From an uncultured Christensenellaceae bacterium (GTDB lineage: Bacteria; Bacillota; Clostridia; Christensenellales; Pumilibacteraceae), in the NCBI GenBank assembly GCA_910586925.1, contig CAJUKG010000004.1, positions 62,001 through 126,000 of the forward strand: DNA of 64,000 nucleotides, written 5' to 3'. Position 1 is the first letter of the stretch; the number at the start of each line of letters is the position of its first letter. Of the stretch, positions 60,869 through 64,000 are shown in pieces. The translations under genes were made by a program, and so were the position numbers. Below the pieces are notes generated by a model. The model was not told the origin of the DNA and searched no databases. It was given only the letters and a program-made list of their open reading frames with translations.

Positions 60869-61190
60869 AGTGTGCTTGGTTATATGGAAGGGTTTGAAAG
60901 AAATTTTGGGCATTTCGGTTGTGAAATGCAAAAAACTGTCCTTGGTTATATAGAGGGGTATGAAAAATTATTTGAAGAAATTTGAGCTTAGACCGTCAAC
61001 TTTTACGGAAAACTGTGCTTGGTTAAGTAGAGAGAAAATTTTTTTAAGAAATTTTCGTCCACGCGTAAATATTTTTGAGAAAAGTGTGCTTGGTTATATG
61101 TAGGGACTTTGAAACTTTTTTAAGAAATTTTACATCAGACCCCGAACTTTTTAAGAAAAGTGTCCTTGGTTAAGTAGAGAGTATTTTAAG
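60869..61190. repeat. Five degenerate tandem repeats, period 66-77 bp
   Basis: TGTSCTTGGTTAWRT recurs at 60871, 60937, 61014, 61085 and 61161, each copy followed by a G/A-rich word and TTTTTTAAGAAATTTT-like sequence. The last copy runs into AAGGAGGTGCAACT and a three-codon ORF (ATG AGC GGA TAA at 61202-61213). It has no coding potential otherwise. It lies between the restriction-modification genes and the recombinase operon. Confidence 0.8.
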
Positions 61191-61217
61191 GAGGTGCAAC
61201 TATGAGCGGATAAACTC

Positions 61218-61268
61218 TTGACAATCAACTCTTCATAAGGTAAAATATATTCGGTCGTATATATACGA
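61218..61268 (+). promoter_or_regulatory. Promoter and palindromic operator of the recombinase operon
   Basis: TTGACA (61218-61223), 17 bases, TAAAAT (61241-61246). Just downstream is the perfect 14-bp palindrome TCGTATATATACGA (61255-61268), a probable binding site for the small DNA-binding protein encoded next. Confidence 0.75.
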
Positions 61269-61300
61269 TTAGTGATATTTACCCTGCGGAGGAAAGAACA

Positions 61301-61567
61301 ATGGCAACAGATAGGTCTATTAAAGACAAGCGTTATGAAGAAAAGCATAAGGAAGAAAGAAAAGCGAAGTATATGGTTTGGGGTACAAGCGTACCGCGAA
61401 AGTATGCCGAAGAGATAAACGAATTCTTGGCGAAGTACGGGTTTACCAAAGTACAGCTCATTGAAGCAGGCTTTAAGGCTTTGATTGACGAAGCGGCGGA
61501 AACAGATACTTCTCTTGCCAAGACTTTGGACGGCTACGACGATTTCTTTGTATCGGAGAAAAAGTAA
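61301..61567 (+). CDS. Small putative DNA-binding protein (ribbon-helix-helix-like)
   Basis: 88 aa. A charged N-terminus is followed by MVWGTSVPRKYAEEINEFLAKY and KVQLIEAGFKALIDEA, resembling a beta strand and two helices of the RHH fold. It likely autoregulates the operon through the palindrome 33 bases upstream. GGAGGAAAG lies before the ATG. Similar small genes accompany Tn4451-type recombinases. Confidence 0.7.
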   Translation: MATDRSIKDKRYEEKHKEERKAKYMVWGTSVPRKYAEEINEFLAKYGFTKVQLIEAGFKALIDEAAETDTSLAKTLDGYDDFFVSEKK

Positions 61568-61654
61568 CTCTTCTTCCTTGTGGATGGTAGCGGGTATGAT
61601 ATTGGACTATATCAATTTTAATTAGGAAAGTGCCCGACTTCCCGAAAGGGATGA

Positions 61655-63500
<1,846 letters not shown>

Positions 63501-63596
63501 CTCTCTTAGGAATTGAATAATCCCTATGACACCGCCCCATAAGCGGCATCCGTTTTCTGTTTCGTATTCTATATATTATAATGTTTTGCGCACTGA

Positions 63597-64000
63597 TTAT
63601 TCTTCGTCGTCGGACGTTTCGTTCGACGCGAGGTCGCCTTCGGCGGGTGCCGTTTTCTCTTTCTTATACGTGAAGTATATGATGAGCGCGCCCCACACGG
63701 CGAGAGCCGCGACGATAACGACATCTATCACTATTAGCACGATGCGCCAAGTTTCCATAGCATAGCCGTCCACGCTCACGGACATGATATTGCTGTTTGC
63801 GACGGTGTACAGAATGTTCTTCGTCGCTTTGCGAAGAAGTGTCACCTGCGTCGCGTCGTCGGGCATATAGAACGTTTTTTCGTCTTGCGTCAAAAACAGA
63901 TCGCCGCCCGCGCGGATCATGAGATCGACGTACGTGTAACGGTTAAGACTGTAGTCGGTGATCACCATGCCGCGGAAGCCCCACTCGTCGCGCAGCACTT
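63597..64000 (-). CDS. GH3 glycoside hydrolase, C-terminal part (5' end outside window)
   Basis: The visible 134 residues contain the end of a GH3 TIM-barrel domain with the nucleophile region WGFRGMVITDYS. They continue with a membrane helix (VLIVIDVVIVAALAVWGALIIYF) and an acidic cytosolic tail. This matches the architecture of the GH3 protein at 20819-23932 (barrel last, then anchor), so the host has at least two such enzymes. The second mobile element has inserted directly downstream. Confidence 0.88.
   Translation of the reverse strand, partial: VLRDEWGFRGMVITDYSLNRYTYVDLMIRAGGDLFLTQDEKTFYMPDDATQVTLLRKATKNILYTVANSNIMSVSVDGYAMETWRIVLIVIDVVIVAALAVWGALIIYFTYKKEKTAPAEGDLASNETSDDEE

Noticed and set aside
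60869..61190. Type III toxin-antitoxin RNA repeats (ToxI-like)
   Set aside because: The repeats are longer and more degenerate than ToxI repeats, and no ToxN-like endoribonuclease gene follows.

Overview
The window looks like a chromosomal segment of an anaerobic, spore-forming Firmicute (Clostridia-like, probably uncultured and gut-associated). Reasons: a SpoIIE phosphatase, a PdxS/PdxT vitamin B6 synthase, a YybS-like DUF2232 gene beside rplI, LytTR/GHKL signalling, a Tn4451-type serine recombinase, and large surface glycoside hydrolases. Nearly all host genes lie on the minus strand. No taxonomic search was possible, so the assignment is an inference.

Layout. 1-13.3 kb: housekeeping genes guaA (partial), typA, spoIIE, recF, a ComEC-type MBL protein, a patatin, pdxT, pdxS, rplI, a DUF2232 membrane protein and a DUF1540 protein, with several intergenic repeats. 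13.5-17.3 kb: an unknown 314-aa protein and a zinc/cadmium efflux operon (SmtB/ArsR repressor, stand-alone HMA metallochaperone, P1B ATPase) with two matching operators. 17.3-26 kb: a two-component system, a lipoprotein plus a membrane-anchored domain-swapped GH3 enzyme, and an NCS2 purine permease.

26.3-38.3 kb: a complete-looking 11.9-kb integrated element, bounded by 47-bp direct repeats of the tRNA-Thr(CGT) 3' part. It carries a tyrosine integrase next to the tRNA, an XRE repressor with three operators over a consensus divergent promoter, a long leftward operon, an HUH rolling-circle Rep and a Zot/gpI-like ATPase. It also has two large exported proteins and a 0.8-kb non-coding region with two large palindromes. 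I read it as an inovirus-like (filamentous phage) prophage of a Gram-positive host. A candidate counter-transcribed RNA sits in the rep leader. This is the most interesting part of the window.

38.4-55.3 kb: host genes again, namely recR/ybaB, a PrsA-like foldase, a DJ-1 protein, thiN, a DnaJ-coiled-coil-Sel1 protein, a lipoprotein, a GH2 homologue lacking both catalytic glutamates, GNAT/HAD/thioredoxin-reductase-like genes, mfd, pth and a DUF1858 protein. About 55.4-63.5 kb: an AT-richer second mobile element with a type III restriction-modification system (mod-res plus an unknown third gene), a structured non-coding region with five degenerate tandem repeats, a small putative DNA-binding protein, a TnpW-like protein and a large serine recombinase. 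The window ends in the 3' part of another GH3 gene with a C-terminal membrane anchor.

A recurrent feature of the host genes is a consensus-like promoter whose -10 box lies only 6-10 bases before the start codon, with no Shine-Dalgarno sequence. This suggests leaderless transcripts for thiN, the GH2 gene, the DUF2232 gene and the 314-aa gene.
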